Below, piece by piece: positions 33,616 through 44,402 of a stretch of DNA of 64,000 nt. Both the position numbers and the translations under genes were made by a program. The notes beneath the pieces are model-generated. The model did not search any database. It worked only from the letters and a program-made list of their open reading frames with translations, and was not told where the DNA came from. This DNA is from Clarkia xantiana subsp. parviflora (lineage: Eukaryota; Streptophyta; Magnoliopsida; Myrtales; Onagraceae): positions 27,820,763 through 27,884,762 of the forward strand of contig JAPTYO010000007.1 of NCBI GenBank assembly GCA_036873135.1, given 5' to 3'. The stretch's first letter is position 1, and each line of letters begins with the position of its first letter.

Positions 33616-34175
33616 CCCTAGAATAGCCCGTAAAAAAGTGAATAGAAACAAATTATTATAGAAAAAGTATTAATTAGAGTTATATGTAAACATAGTTAAT
33701 TAAATACAAACATGTGTAATAAATTTGTTAGTTATGTTAACAAACACTAATATAATGCATAATTTTTTATGCATATTTCATATCGTGTTATCATATAGTG
33801 TCTAGAACAACCACCAAAAAATTAAACTGAAACAAATTATATTGAAAAAAATATTAATTAGAGCTATATCTAGACTTATTCACTTAAATACAAACATGCA
33901 TATTAATAATAAATTTTTAGTTCATAGTAACAAACACTAATATAATGCATAATTTTTTATGTGTATTCATATCGTGTTACTGTATAGTCTCTACTCTCTA
34001 GAACAGCCTTAAAAAAAGTGAATTGAAACAAATTATTATGGAAAAATATATTAATTAGATTTATATCTAGACTTAGTTAATTAAATACAAACATGCGTAG
34101 TAAATTTATTAGGTTATGTTAACAAACACTAATATAATGCATAATTTTTTATGCATATTCATATCGTGTTAACGT
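33616..34175. repeat. About 190-bp tandem repeat, 3 copies
   Basis: The block CAAACACTAATATAATGCAT recurs at 33741, 33931 and about 34123. Each copy is preceded by GAAACAAATTAT...ATTAATTAGA and followed by TCATATCGTGTTA. Copies differ by substitutions and small indels. No coding capacity. Confidence 0.8.
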
Positions 34176-35100
34176 ATAGTGTTAAATTAAATATGTCTAC
34201 ATGAAATATTTAAACACGTTTGGAAATATTATAACTTCATAGCAAAAACGATGAATTCATAAATTTGCTTTCAGTAAAAACGTAAACTCTAAAAATTAAA
34301 ATATTAAAAATAATTTTAAAATTTATTAAACATGATTATACTTATTACATACAAAATTTACTTTATATTATTGTGTTATCTTTTTGTACTGTGTATTTGT
34401 ATTATTTTATTATTATTTATAGTATCATGTAATTTCTGTTTATTTTTAGAAATTAAATAATGTTTTTTTATAACAACTAAAAAGATTCAGTATTCCAAAT
34501 CTTTTTTGGCCGAACATCATACATTCGGATAGGCATATTTTATCTAGGCATTTTGTCATGTTCGACTTCTACCCACCACCAATGGCAATAGTGTTACTTT
34601 ATTGAACCTTTTCTTTAATTACAAGTATTTTGGATATAAACAAAAGATACTTTATTAAACCTTTTCTTTAATTACAAGTATTTTGGATATAAACAAAATA
34701 CAATTAACTTTAGCCATTAGAAGTAACTCAAGTACGATTGTCGAGTGTATTTCAATAAAGCCTCATGCTTGTGATCGCCGCCAACTGAACCGTGAAATTC
34801 TATATTCTCATTTTCAACATGTTAATTTTTTTTAAACCATAGAAGAAGTTTCTAAAATTTAAACTTTTATCTTTTATACATCGAGAGGTCTCAGATCAAC
34901 ACCACTGAAATTTATAAATGTTACATTTATTGTCTTCCAAATTAGTATAAATGTGTAGTAAATATGCTACATTTATCGTCTTCCAAATAGTACTCTTTAA
35001 GACACGTGTGGAAAAATAATTCTTTATTTTTCAGAAATTGAGTTAACACTAGCCCATTAATTAAACTAGGTCATTGACCATCGACAATTGTGGTCTAATA
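34176..35100. other. AT-rich intergenic DNA
   Basis: A tandem duplication of about 50 bases (TTTCTTTAATTACAAGTATTTTGG at 34609 and 34662) and a repeated CTACATTTATCGTCTTCCAAAT-like word (about 34922 and 34970) are present. No gene is seen. Confidence 0.5.
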
Positions 35101-35149
35101 ATTGACTTGACTTATTGGTGGTTTACGTTGATCGAACTGATGCATGCGT

Positions 35150-35810
35150 CGATTATTCAGATGTATGATATGCTCACAAATGCTTTAAATTGTACTAGAC
35201 TCCTGATGGTGCTATGTAGACGGTCGTTGTTTTTCAAATATATATGATATTCTCATAAATGTTCTTAAATATACTAGACTACTGATGGTGCTATTGTTGA
35301 CATTTCATTGTATGTGCTGTTTTTCAAATGTATGATATGCTCGCAAATGCTTTAAATTATACTAGGCTCCTGATGGTGCTATATTGACGGATTAAATACA
35401 TCCGTTGTTTTTCAAATATATGATATTCTCACAAATGTTCTTAACTATAATAGCTAGGCTAGTGATGGTGCTACGTTGACAGTTCAATGTATGTGCTGTT
35501 TTTCAAATGTATGATATGCTCGCAGTCACTCTTAACTATGATAGGCTGCTGATGGTGCTACGTTGACGGAGTCAGTGCATGCACTGTTTTTCAAATGTAT
35601 GATATGCTCGCAAATGCTCTTAATTATACTAAGCCGTCGACGGTGCTACATTGACGATCCATGCATGCACTTGTTTTTAAATGTATGATATGCTCGAAAA
35701 TACTTTAACCATATTAAGTTACGTTGACGGGTCAGTGCATACATTACTTTTTATATGTTCACAAATACTTTAACTATACTAGAACATTGGTGGTGCTACA
35801 TCGACGCAAA
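35150..35810. repeat. About 85-90-bp tandem repeat, roughly 8 copies
   Basis: The unit contains TTTTTCAAATGTATGATATGCTC, a TTAA(C/T)TATACTAG part and GATGGTGCTACGTTGACGG. The ATGATATGCTC-type word recurs about every 83-90 bases from 35164. Copies are diverged and the last is degenerate. A related fragment, GGTGCTACGTTGATG, is at about 19700. The block lies within about 450 bases of the syntaxin gene start. Confidence 0.75.
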
Positions 35811-35889
35811 TCACTGCATTCATTGGTTGATCAAAATAAACAAATAGTTCAAATAATTATCCTACTAACTTATTAATATTTATTGAATA

Positions 35890-36251
35890 AAAAATAAACT
35901 AGGCCATTGGCCCTAAAGTATAAGTACAAGACCTGCCTTGACGCTCCGTCGCTGGTTTTTCCATCTTCTCTGTCCTTGCTGGTTCATCCTCCGTTTTGCC
36001 ACACATAATCATTCGCCTTTCTTCTCTCGCGTCTCTGTTCATCATCTTCCTTTCTCTCTCCGGCGAAATCCGTATGCGCCTTGGACGTGGATTACGTCGT
36101 TGAAACGACGTCTCCAGGCTTGACGACGGCGATACAGTACATCTCCTTCTCTGTAAGCTGTCCATTGCCGTGGCACGGCAGCCATACAGAAGGAGGAGGT
36201 GTACCTCATTAACTTCTCAGCGCCGGCTTTGAATTTCAACTCTCCGCAACG
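35890..36251 (+). promoter_or_regulatory. Promoter / 5' UTR region of the syntaxin gene
   Basis: This pyrimidine-rich stretch (TTTCTTCTCTC, TTTCTCTCTCCGGCG) precedes the ATG at 36252. It is much less AT-rich than the DNA to its left, as expected of a transcribed leader. No clear TATA box was identified. Confidence 0.4.
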
Positions 36252-39200
36252 ATGAACGATCTTCTGTCATCGGTACGGATAAATGAATTCTGGTTGAAAA
36301 TTGGTTCCGATTGAGCTCAATTTGATGCGTGATTATGGATTTCATTTCTTCTTCTTTAATCTTGATCCGCAATTTAGTGTTGATTTTCATCTCGTTGTTA
36401 CCGGAAATGTCTGATTGTTATAAAATTATGAGCATTGGGTGTAGTTGCTTATAAAGCTGATATTGGATCCTTATTATGTACTGTTAAACGCCTGAGCTCA
36501 AATTTAGACTCCTTGATCATATCTAGCCTCCCCATGAATGAATTTCAGTTATTTCAAGTGATTACATTTACATATCCAATTTGTTGAACCTTTAACTTGC
36601 GGACTAAGTAATGTAAAATACCTAACTGAAACCATTGTTCAAAGATCTCAATGTAAACGAATCGATGGAGGATTCAACTTTATACATTCATAAACACTTA
36701 AAATTTAGTTTCTATTCACTCCCAAACAGGTTTTTGTAGTAATTTTTTGTTTGATTGCAGAATTTTTTGTTGGAAATCCTTATTAAGAAAGTATATTAGC
36801 AACAGAAGAAATCAGGTTAGATATAGTAGTTTCTTGTCCTAACTGGTGACCTTTTCGCAGGGCTCGTTTGAGATCCGTCGGTCTCAATCTTCCAGAAGAG
36901 GAGATATTGAGCTCGGGTCTCTTCAAATGAACTCAGCAGAGCTTGGATTGGATAACTTCTTTAAGAAGGTATTAGAATCAACTCATTGATGGATGTTCTC
37001 CTTGTTTATATATTGAGCATTTGCACTTCTTCATTCCTTCAGGATTTTTTTAGATTCTGATTATGTCCCAGTTCTTTTGTTTTTACAGATTCAGGATATT
37101 GATGTACAAATCGAGAAGCTAGTAAAGCTGCAAAAGAAATTACAGGTGCTGAAATGACTTTCACAAAAATGTGTTAGTGCCAGGAATGTCATCCCTGAGA
37201 AGTGCTAGATTAGTATCGTATTTGGTTGTTCATATAGTGCTATTTTGGTGAAAATTTCGGTTCTATGTACCTTTTCTACTAAGGCTAACTATGTTATGAT
37301 GAATCCTCAGTCGGCATTAAGCATCTATCGACTTGCATCTTCTTTAACTCTAGCAAATTTCAACCCTGTGATATTAATATTGTTGATTTCCTTTGGTCTC
37401 ATCTATGACTTCTCTTTAGCTTGTGTATGAAGTAATAGGCTTGAGATTCACGAAAGGGCAATTTAGCAGATTCATTGCATAACTTTTCTTGTTTTATTGC
37501 ATGCAGGATGCACACGAGGACTCAAAAACAGTAACAAGAGCCGCTGCCATGAAAAGTAGCTATCTTTATCCTTTAAGAGTGTTATTTTTAGTTTTATACC
37601 ATGAATATATTCCATTAATGGTAGTAAGTTTTTGCAATCGAACATCTTTGGAGTTCTGGTCTAAAAATCTTTGCTTACTCTTACTTAAATCAGTCACATT
37701 TAAAGGAAGATTACAAAAGAAGCTTCAAGTGATAATACTATATAACCATCTGCTCTCTGTACTTTGTAGCAATCAAGCAGCGGATGGAGAAAGAAGTTGA
37801 TGAAGCGGGAAAGGTTGCTCGCTTTATAAAATCTAAAATCGAAGAAATTGACAGAGAAGTAAGTACATTCATTGCTGTACTGGATAATTTATTTGGTATC
37901 TGATTTATCTTTCTAACATGTTTCTCCAATACAGAATTTGGCGAACAGACAGAAGCCTGGCTGTGGAAAAGGTACCGCTGTTGATCGGTCAAGAACTTCA
38001 ACAACAGTGTATCTCTCTCTCTCTCCCTTTTCTCTACTTACCAAAGTTTCAGATGCTTTTCACTTTTGTAATTGTTTTTTTAAATAAATTGTGAATCCAT
38101 GCTTAACTTTTGCAGTGCATTGAAGAAAAAGTTCAAAGACAGAATGGCTGAATTCCAGGTTTCTATTATGCATATATATTACCAGTGCTCCCATTTTCAC
38201 CTCTTTGACATGAGATGCAAAAATTAAACACCCAAAAAATCTCTGCAGGTTCTTAAAGAAAGTATACAACAAGAAAATAGGGAGGTTGTAGAAAGGCGCG
38301 TGTTTACAGGTCTATTAACTTTTCAACTCAGCTGACTTCTTAAAACCCTATATAATTTGATGATACCGAAAGCTAACTCTTGCTCCATGGTTTCATGTTA
38401 TGTTCAGTCACAGGCACCAGAGCTGATGAAGAGGTGAGTTCTTTTATAACTCATGTTCAATACACCATTATATATATGGATGAAAATTCAAAATGTATCG
38501 AATTCTTTTTATTTTTGTAGACAATTGATAGATTGATTGAGACCGGAGACAGTGAACAAATATTTCAGAAGGCTATTCAGGAGCAAGGGCGAGGCCAGGT
38601 TATTTTCATCTGCAGATTATACGGTTTAAACTAAGATAATGTAGTATTCTTTCTGGAGTCGGTGCATATTCTCGTTTGAACGAAACTTGTTTCTGCAGAT
38701 AATGGATACAGTGGCAGAAATTCAAGAGCGGCATGATGCCGTCCGAGACTTAGAGAAGAAGCTCCTTGATCTGCAACAGGTACTTACCAGTATTAGTTCC
38801 TTTATGTATGACAGTGACTTCGGAGATGTGAAATTAGGCCGCTGATTTGTATATTTTGGTGCAGATATTTCTCGATATGGCAGTGTTGGTTGATCACCAG
38901 GGGGAAATGCTTAATGACATCGAGACACAGGTATCCGACTCTCAACTGTTAATTCATTTTAGGGTTAATATGTCTTTTGGTACAACATATTTGACCAAAG
39001 TTGGTTTTTAGTGCAACATTTTTTTGTTGACTTTTAATGCAATACGTTTGCAAATTGTAGACTTTTAGTAAATTTGTTAGTTGACAATTAGGTTTAACCG
39101 TTACTACCCATGTGCAAGTCACGTAACTTTCCCTAATTAAGTTTCATTTTGTTTAGTTTAGTCCCCCATTTTATATTCCTAACATAGACGGGTTGATTTG

Positions 39201-39379
39201 ATCAGGTATCTAGCGCAGTGGATCATGTGCAGAGAGGGAACTCGGCTCTTCGGCGGGCCAAGAGCTTACAGAAGAACTCGAGAAAATGGATGTGCATTGC
39301 GATTATTATCCTTCTCGTGGTCGTGGCGATTGTCCTTGTAAGTGTTATCAAGCCGTGGACTAGCAAAAACGGTGCCTAG
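36252..39379 (+). CDS. SYP132: Syntaxin of plants, SYP13 group (SYP132-like Qa-SNARE)
   Basis: Thirteen exons: 36252-36272, 36861-36968, 37089-37145, 37507-37555, 37770-37858, 37935-38008, 38116-38158, 38249-38309, 38408-38433, 38521-38598, 38699-38779, 38865-38930 and 39206-39379. They join in frame to 308 codons, against about 304 for Arabidopsis SYP132. The start MNDLL, the segments ANRQKPGC and RTSTT, and the end [15 protein letters not shown] are typical of this group. Residues about 35-160 form the Habc bundle. The SNARE motif is at about 205-267, with zero-layer Gln241 in LVDHQGEM, and a C-terminal membrane anchor spans about 279-302. It would act at the plasma membrane in exocytosis and cytokinesis by pairing with VAMP72-type and SNAP33-type partners. 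Exon 6 must use the second possible donor (GT at 38009) to keep frame. Whether it is the SYP131 or SYP132 orthologue cannot be decided here. Confidence 0.93.
38965..39185. repeat. Dispersed repeat (fold-back family) in the last syntaxin intron
   Basis: It carries the words TTTTGGTAC, CCGTTA, TGTGCAAGTCACGT and GTTTAGTTTAGTCCC in the same order as the repeats at 40130-40650, 58665-59155 and 61000-61410. Confidence 0.6.
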
Positions 39380-40125
39380 GCTAACATCTATTGGTTTGGT
39401 TTGGTTTGCTTGGCACATAAGTTAACACACAGATGACAGAACTAGCTCATTCATATTTATCAGCCATTATATTCTTTCCTGTTGATATAATTTATAATCT
39501 TATGTATGTATAAAACTCCCAGAAACTTGAGCGTCGTGTATTTGCAATGCGGTCGACTGTAACTTAGTTGAATCCTCCTGTCTATATCATCAGATTTCTA
39601 AGCGAACTAACAAATCCACTATGCATTTCATCAGTGTTTTCTTGTTGTGAAACTATCTAGCTCTTAGAATTATCTATCTATATATATAGGTAAACTAAAT
39701 CACGTTGTCTACATCTTTTTGTTCATCTAATCATTAATCCTAGTTTCTAGAACACATTTATCTATTCACCGGTCAAACTGTTTATCTAATTAATATGTTT
39801 TTAGAAGAAAAAAAATCATAAAATTATTTAAATACATTTACCATTTAGGGTTCACTGTCCCAACTCCCAATAGGGTGTTAAAAATATATATTTTTCAATT
39901 AAGAAGAAATATATATATATATATATAAATGAAGCAGACTTAGATTTATTAATAAAAAACAAAATTTGACTAAAAGAAACGGTTACATATTTAACCATGT
40001 GAGGAAATCACATGTGATGCCCTTTACAATAATTTAAGAAAAGTGTTGATATGTTATTATAATTAGTCTCTATTTTCCTGCATTTTAAGAAGTATTTGTA
40101 CCATCATAAACTCTTATATATATAT
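39380..40125. other. 3' flank of the syntaxin gene and intergenic DNA
   Basis: The 3' UTR of the syntaxin gene probably lies in the first 200-300 bases. The remainder is AT-rich with a TA run near 39910. No gene. Confidence 0.5.
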
Positions 40126-40670
40126 AAGAGTTAAAGATACTTTTCATACCACATGTTTGGCCGAATGTGGCTTTTAGTATCGAATGTTTGGTTTTGTATA
40201 CTTTTGGTACCAAACGTTTGAAAAAATGTGGCTTTTGGTACATCCGTTAGTTGGCAGTTAGTTTTTTCCGTTAAGTGACATGTGCAAGTCACGTGACCGA
40301 CCCTAAACTTTCGATTTTGTTCAATTTAGTCCCTCAAATATATTCATAACTTTTAGTTTGTTTAATTTAGTCCCAAAACTTCAAAATCAATTCCAATTGA
40401 ATCATCAAACCCAATTGACCTAGCCGGACCTAGCCTAGGGCTAGGTCCGAACCTGAGTTGGGGTCGCCGGGCCCAGCCGACCCTGACCCAGGGTCGGACC
40501 TAGCCCTAGGCTAGGTTCGGCTAGGTCAATTGGGACCTAGCCTAAATTCGACCCAAATTGGGCTAGGTCCCAATTGACCTAGCCGGACCTAGCCTAGGGC
40601 TAGGTTCGACCTTGGGTCAGGTTTGGCTGGGTCCAGCGACCCCGGACCAGGGTCGGACGAGAAACACATT
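40126..40670 (+). repeat. Dispersed repeat with GC-rich module, copy in + orientation
   Basis: The AT-rich part (TTTTGGTACC..., GTGCAAGTCACGTGACCGACC, TTGTTCAATTTAGTCCC) is followed by a GC-rich part in which GACCTAGCCGGACCTAGCC occurs twice (about 40418 and 40577). The part between them has the inverted GGTCCGGCTAGG/GGCTAGGTC theme. The same sequence occurs in opposite orientation at 61000-61410. No coding capacity and no clear target duplication. Confidence 0.7.
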
Positions 40671-40821
40671 CGGTCAAAACTAATAATAAAAAGAAAGTAA
40701 GGTTGAAACTAATAACTATCAAAGCTGATTAAAAAAGTGACTCAAAGTTGAAGACAAGAATAATAGTATCTGTTGACAAGACAGACAGACATTTGATCCT
40801 GCAAATTAAAGCTCTCCTGTG

Positions 40822-42136
40822 TTACACCCATACTTGCTCATCGATTGGTGCCAAGCTGAGTAAACTATCAGTATGTTCCAGGATGCTGAAAAATATCAAG
40901 CCTTGCTCTTCATATTGATCACCTAGCCAACGTAACTCTTCAAGCCTTTGATTAGCTAGATCATACTGGTATAGTCGTTTTTTACGATGGACCATGAAAA
41001 GCATTTTGTCGTGAAACATCCCTACAATATGCACACTCGGCTTTAATAGGATTGAAGATAGGCGTGGTTGTTTGATACGGTGCTTGATCATCCAATTAGG
41101 GTTAGGGTTTTCAGTCTCAAAATCCTCAAGAACCCACAGTTGGAAGTCATAATCAGGGTTAAAACTTGGGTAAGAGGGTTGCTCAAAGTAGAACTTTTTT
41201 CGTTGGTAGCAAAGAAGCGATCAGAGTTCGACCGGATAAATGGCGTAGAGGAGCAACTTCGAACCATCACCTTTTCAGTAGCGACATTAGCTGATATAAT
41301 GCGGGTCATATTATTCACCTGTCTTGCGTGGATCAACCGATATACACTCCCATTCACCAAAACACTCACCTGTAAACTGGGACGAATACAGAAATTATGT
41401 TCAGGGGGTAATAATTGTATTAAGGGCAAATAGCTAGTATAAAAACATTTAAGAGGTAAATGTAAAATTTTAAAGGGCCACATTGACATCATTTACAAAT
41501 TTCATGGTACAAATTACGCATCACAAAATGTTGGGAGGGCAAATGCCCCATGGTTCATAAGCAAATATTAGGAATGACTTAATTGTAAGCATGGTGTTTG
41601 TAAAGTATCACAGAAAAGACTTGATTCTACCTCTAGAAGCTCGATGTCGTATTGAGAAGGATCTAATTTGGTACACGTTCTTCTGGGCTTGTGCAAATTT
41701 CCGTCTTTGTGGACGTCAAACACATAAAACGAAACCCAATTGGAGCCCTTGCTGAGACCAAACAATTTGTATTGTTTGGAAACATCATTGTGTTAGGATC
41801 GATTCTCTCAACACTCACAAACGGATTAAAGAAAGCAATAAAGAACACAAGATTTAACGTGGTTCGGTCAACGCGACCTACGTCCACGGGCAAAGGAGGA
41901 GCACCACTTCACTAGCACAATCAACACCGGAGGTTACAAGACGAGACCACATAGAGCAATCACTCTCACAATACATGTAGAGACCTATTACACATGCTCT
42001 AAACACACATAATTAAACCACTCGTCTAACCTAGCTAAACCTCGCACAGCTCTCTGTTGATGACCTAGAAGATTACTCCTTATGCTTGAAGACTTCTCCA
42101 CTCACGCATGGCATGCATTACAGGAAGACCTCTGTG

Positions 42137-42174
<38 letters not shown>

Positions 42175-42783
42175 ATATAACCTAGTCAACTTGCTACCCA
42201 AAATAGCTAATGGGCTAACTAACCCAAATTCAAGACAAATTACCCAACACATTGTACACTATCTTCCAACAAGTGGAAACCACCTCCTTGAACTTGGGTA
42301 GGAACTTGTATGATTTTGTGATCGGGTTGCAGAACAAAAGCCTCTCACATATCTGCACGAGAAGGAGTCCATTGTACGAGTCGATAACCCGATGAAGATG
42401 ACTATGTGCAAGTACGCGCACTGCAACAAAATTTAGATTTTGTACAGGAAATTAAAATATATTAGACTACTGAAAAAACTTTACTAGAAGTGAAAAATCC
42501 TATTAACTTTTTTGAGTTTTATAAGGAAATGTTTTTAAAATTTAATAAATAATTTGTGAAAAATAATTGTGTCCTTACAAAAATGTATTCATTCACAAAC
42601 TACCTACCAATTTTTTTGCATTGATAGTTGCACCAGTCACTGAATCTTGATTCATCATGCAAGACAGTGAATGCTTTTTTCTCGGGGAATTTCCAACCAT
42701 ATATCAATATCACCAGGCGGCAACACTTCATCGTAATTTATTCTCCTAACTTTCTTCATCCTCATATGTTTCTTCTTTCTCAT
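40822..42783 (-). pseudogene. F-box / F-box-associated protein gene, broken
   Basis: Read on the minus strand. The N-terminal exon (to 42608) holds an F-box-like start LPPGDIDIWLEIPREK in one frame and its continuation FTVLHDESRFSDWC in another. Exon 2 (from 42420) reads VIDSYNGLLLVQICERLL and FCNPITKSYKFLPKF, typical of F-box-associated domains. It is cut by the solo LTR 41791-42249 and resumes at 41785. After a GT-AG intron (41630-41370), the exon from 41369 gives VSVLVNGSVYRLIHARQ. The final part (FQLWVLEDFETENP, then 41091-40822) closes the domain. Frame shifts are needed in the F-box itself and near 41265-41200. F-box proteins act as substrate receptors of SCF ubiquitin ligases; this copy could not make a full one. 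Confidence 0.7.
41791..42249. mobile_element. Solo LTR inside the F-box gene
   Basis: This 459-bp block starts TGTTAGGATC and ends ACCCAACA, with a perfect 5-bp duplication CATTG at 41786-41790 and 42250-42254. The ACGTGGTTCGG and CTACGTCCACGG words are common in plant copia-type LTRs. It contains a TA microsatellite (about 42139-42171). No internal retroelement region remains. Removing it together with one CATTG leaves the F-box exon open across the junction. Confidence 0.88.
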
Positions 42784-43510
42784 AAGTTTCCTCGTAATTC
42801 TTCTTCTTCACAAAGTTGATGAATGAATTTAGGGTAATTTTCAAGTTCTGCACCCGTATTAATTGTATAGATATCATAAGACACATATATATAGGACCTT
42901 AATTATTTTTGACAAACGAACGTGAAAAATATAAACACATAGATTTTATCAAAAAATATATAAAGACTTCATTCTCCTACTTTCTCTATGAATGTTCTTA
43001 AGTTGTGTAGAAATTGCCTGTTCTTTTATTTATTTTTAAAAACAAAATTATAGACTTATAATATCTAAGTGATATGTACCTGATTGAAGTGAAGACTACG
43101 TGGTTCTCTCGAGACGATGGGTCTGCAAGGTTGATGGAGATCCCAGACTTTCAACTTGTATTCTGCAATCTTTATTTATACATGCCAAATAAATCTTCTA
43201 TAATATATATATCTATTCGGGAATATATTGTCAAATTCTTATGCAATATACTATTTAATATAACTTTCTTGCTAAAGTTGAATATAAATTTCAAGTTATG
43301 CACCTCCTTATCTGATAAAATCAGAAACCCTATGTAACAAAACTCTAAGAGAATTATGTAGAATTGAAAAGTTTGGAGAGAAATAAACTGAGGAGCTGTG
43401 TAGATGGTAGGTGAAAGAGACTTACGGATTACTAGCATGTGTTCGTTTTATTTGGACACATCTAACATATATATATGGTAGGTCAAGATGGAATGTTGCA
43501 AGTCAATGTG
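42784..43510 (-). other. Upstream region of the F-box pseudogene
   Basis: An acceptor-like site (CGGGTGCAG, about 42849) and a possible donor (CAATCAG-GTAC, about 43080) would fit a spliced 5' UTR exon near 43080-43160. The rest is AT-rich with no supported gene. Confidence 0.35.
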
Positions 43511-43514
43511 TACT

Positions 43515-44130
43515 CCGATCCGATAGTAGTCAATGAGAAGTTATGCAAAGAAGAAGGTGCTAGCGGAGTCAATTAAAGTCATTATTATAGGAAGCTGACT
43601 GACACTTTGTATATTTAACTGCGACTAGATTTGATATGATGTTTGCTACAAGTTTATTATCCAGATTCATACATGCTCCAAGTTAAATCCATTTAGGAGC
43701 AATGAAAAGTGTACTCAGATATATTCAGGTACAACCGACTAACTAGTGGTTGGGCAGGATAAGTAGATGACAAGAAAAATACATCAAGTTATACATTTAC
43801 GCTTGGTTCTGAAATATTTAATTGGCTTTCAAAGAAACAAGAAACCGTGACACAATCAACTGCAGAAACTGAGTACATTGCAACAGCAACCGCAACCAAT
43901 CAAGCAATTTAATTAAGGAAAATTTACACGATGTTAGGCACAGACTGAGGCAACAAAGATTTACTGCGATCGCAAATCAGTAATAGCTATTGCAGAGAAA
44001 CCAATTAACCATGAGAAAACGAAGCACATCAAGATATCTTCACTAAGACATTTCTCAAAGCGAAGTTCGAATTTCTGAAAACAAAGATCGAAGTATTCGG
44101 CGAATTTTATGAAGTGTTTGAGTGATATTA
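43515..44130 (+). pseudogene. Ty1/copia RT end and RNase H relic
   Basis: Conceptual translation in shifting frames gives the landmarks of the copia RT/RNase H junction: LCKEEGASGV, then a decayed ATxxDLMxAxSLLSR block, LRYIQGTTD, then SYTFTLGSEIFNWLSKKQ and ETVTQSTAETEYIATA, and finally a TKHIDIR-like segment (NEAHQDIF). Several stops and frame changes make it non-functional. No LTRs were recognised next to it. Confidence 0.8.
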
Positions 44131-44402
44131 AATTTCAACATACTCTATAGCACTCTATTGTCAAAATATGAATAGTGTTACATTGACGGAGTTAGTGTAA
44201 CGAGGGACACACAAACTGTAATAATGGCTCTCCTGTTAGTATTGATTTACCATATGTATCTAATCTTGACCCCAAAAAGAATTGAATCTCGAAAACGCTT
44301 TATTCCCCATATACTCACTCTTCTTCTACGTAAAAAATCCAGATAAAACCTGCTGCACCCGTGTGTGTGTGTGTTTAAGCTTTAACCTGGAGTCGGTCAG
44401 CT
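44131..44402. other. Spacer downstream of the O-fucosyltransferase gene
   Basis: Likely holds the 3' UTR of the minus-strand gene that stops at 44403. A short TG run is at about 44362. Confidence 0.4.

Noticed and set aside
43172..43438. Minus-strand ORF of 88 codons
   Set aside because: AT-rich composition, no domain, and a start in poor context. Chance ORF.
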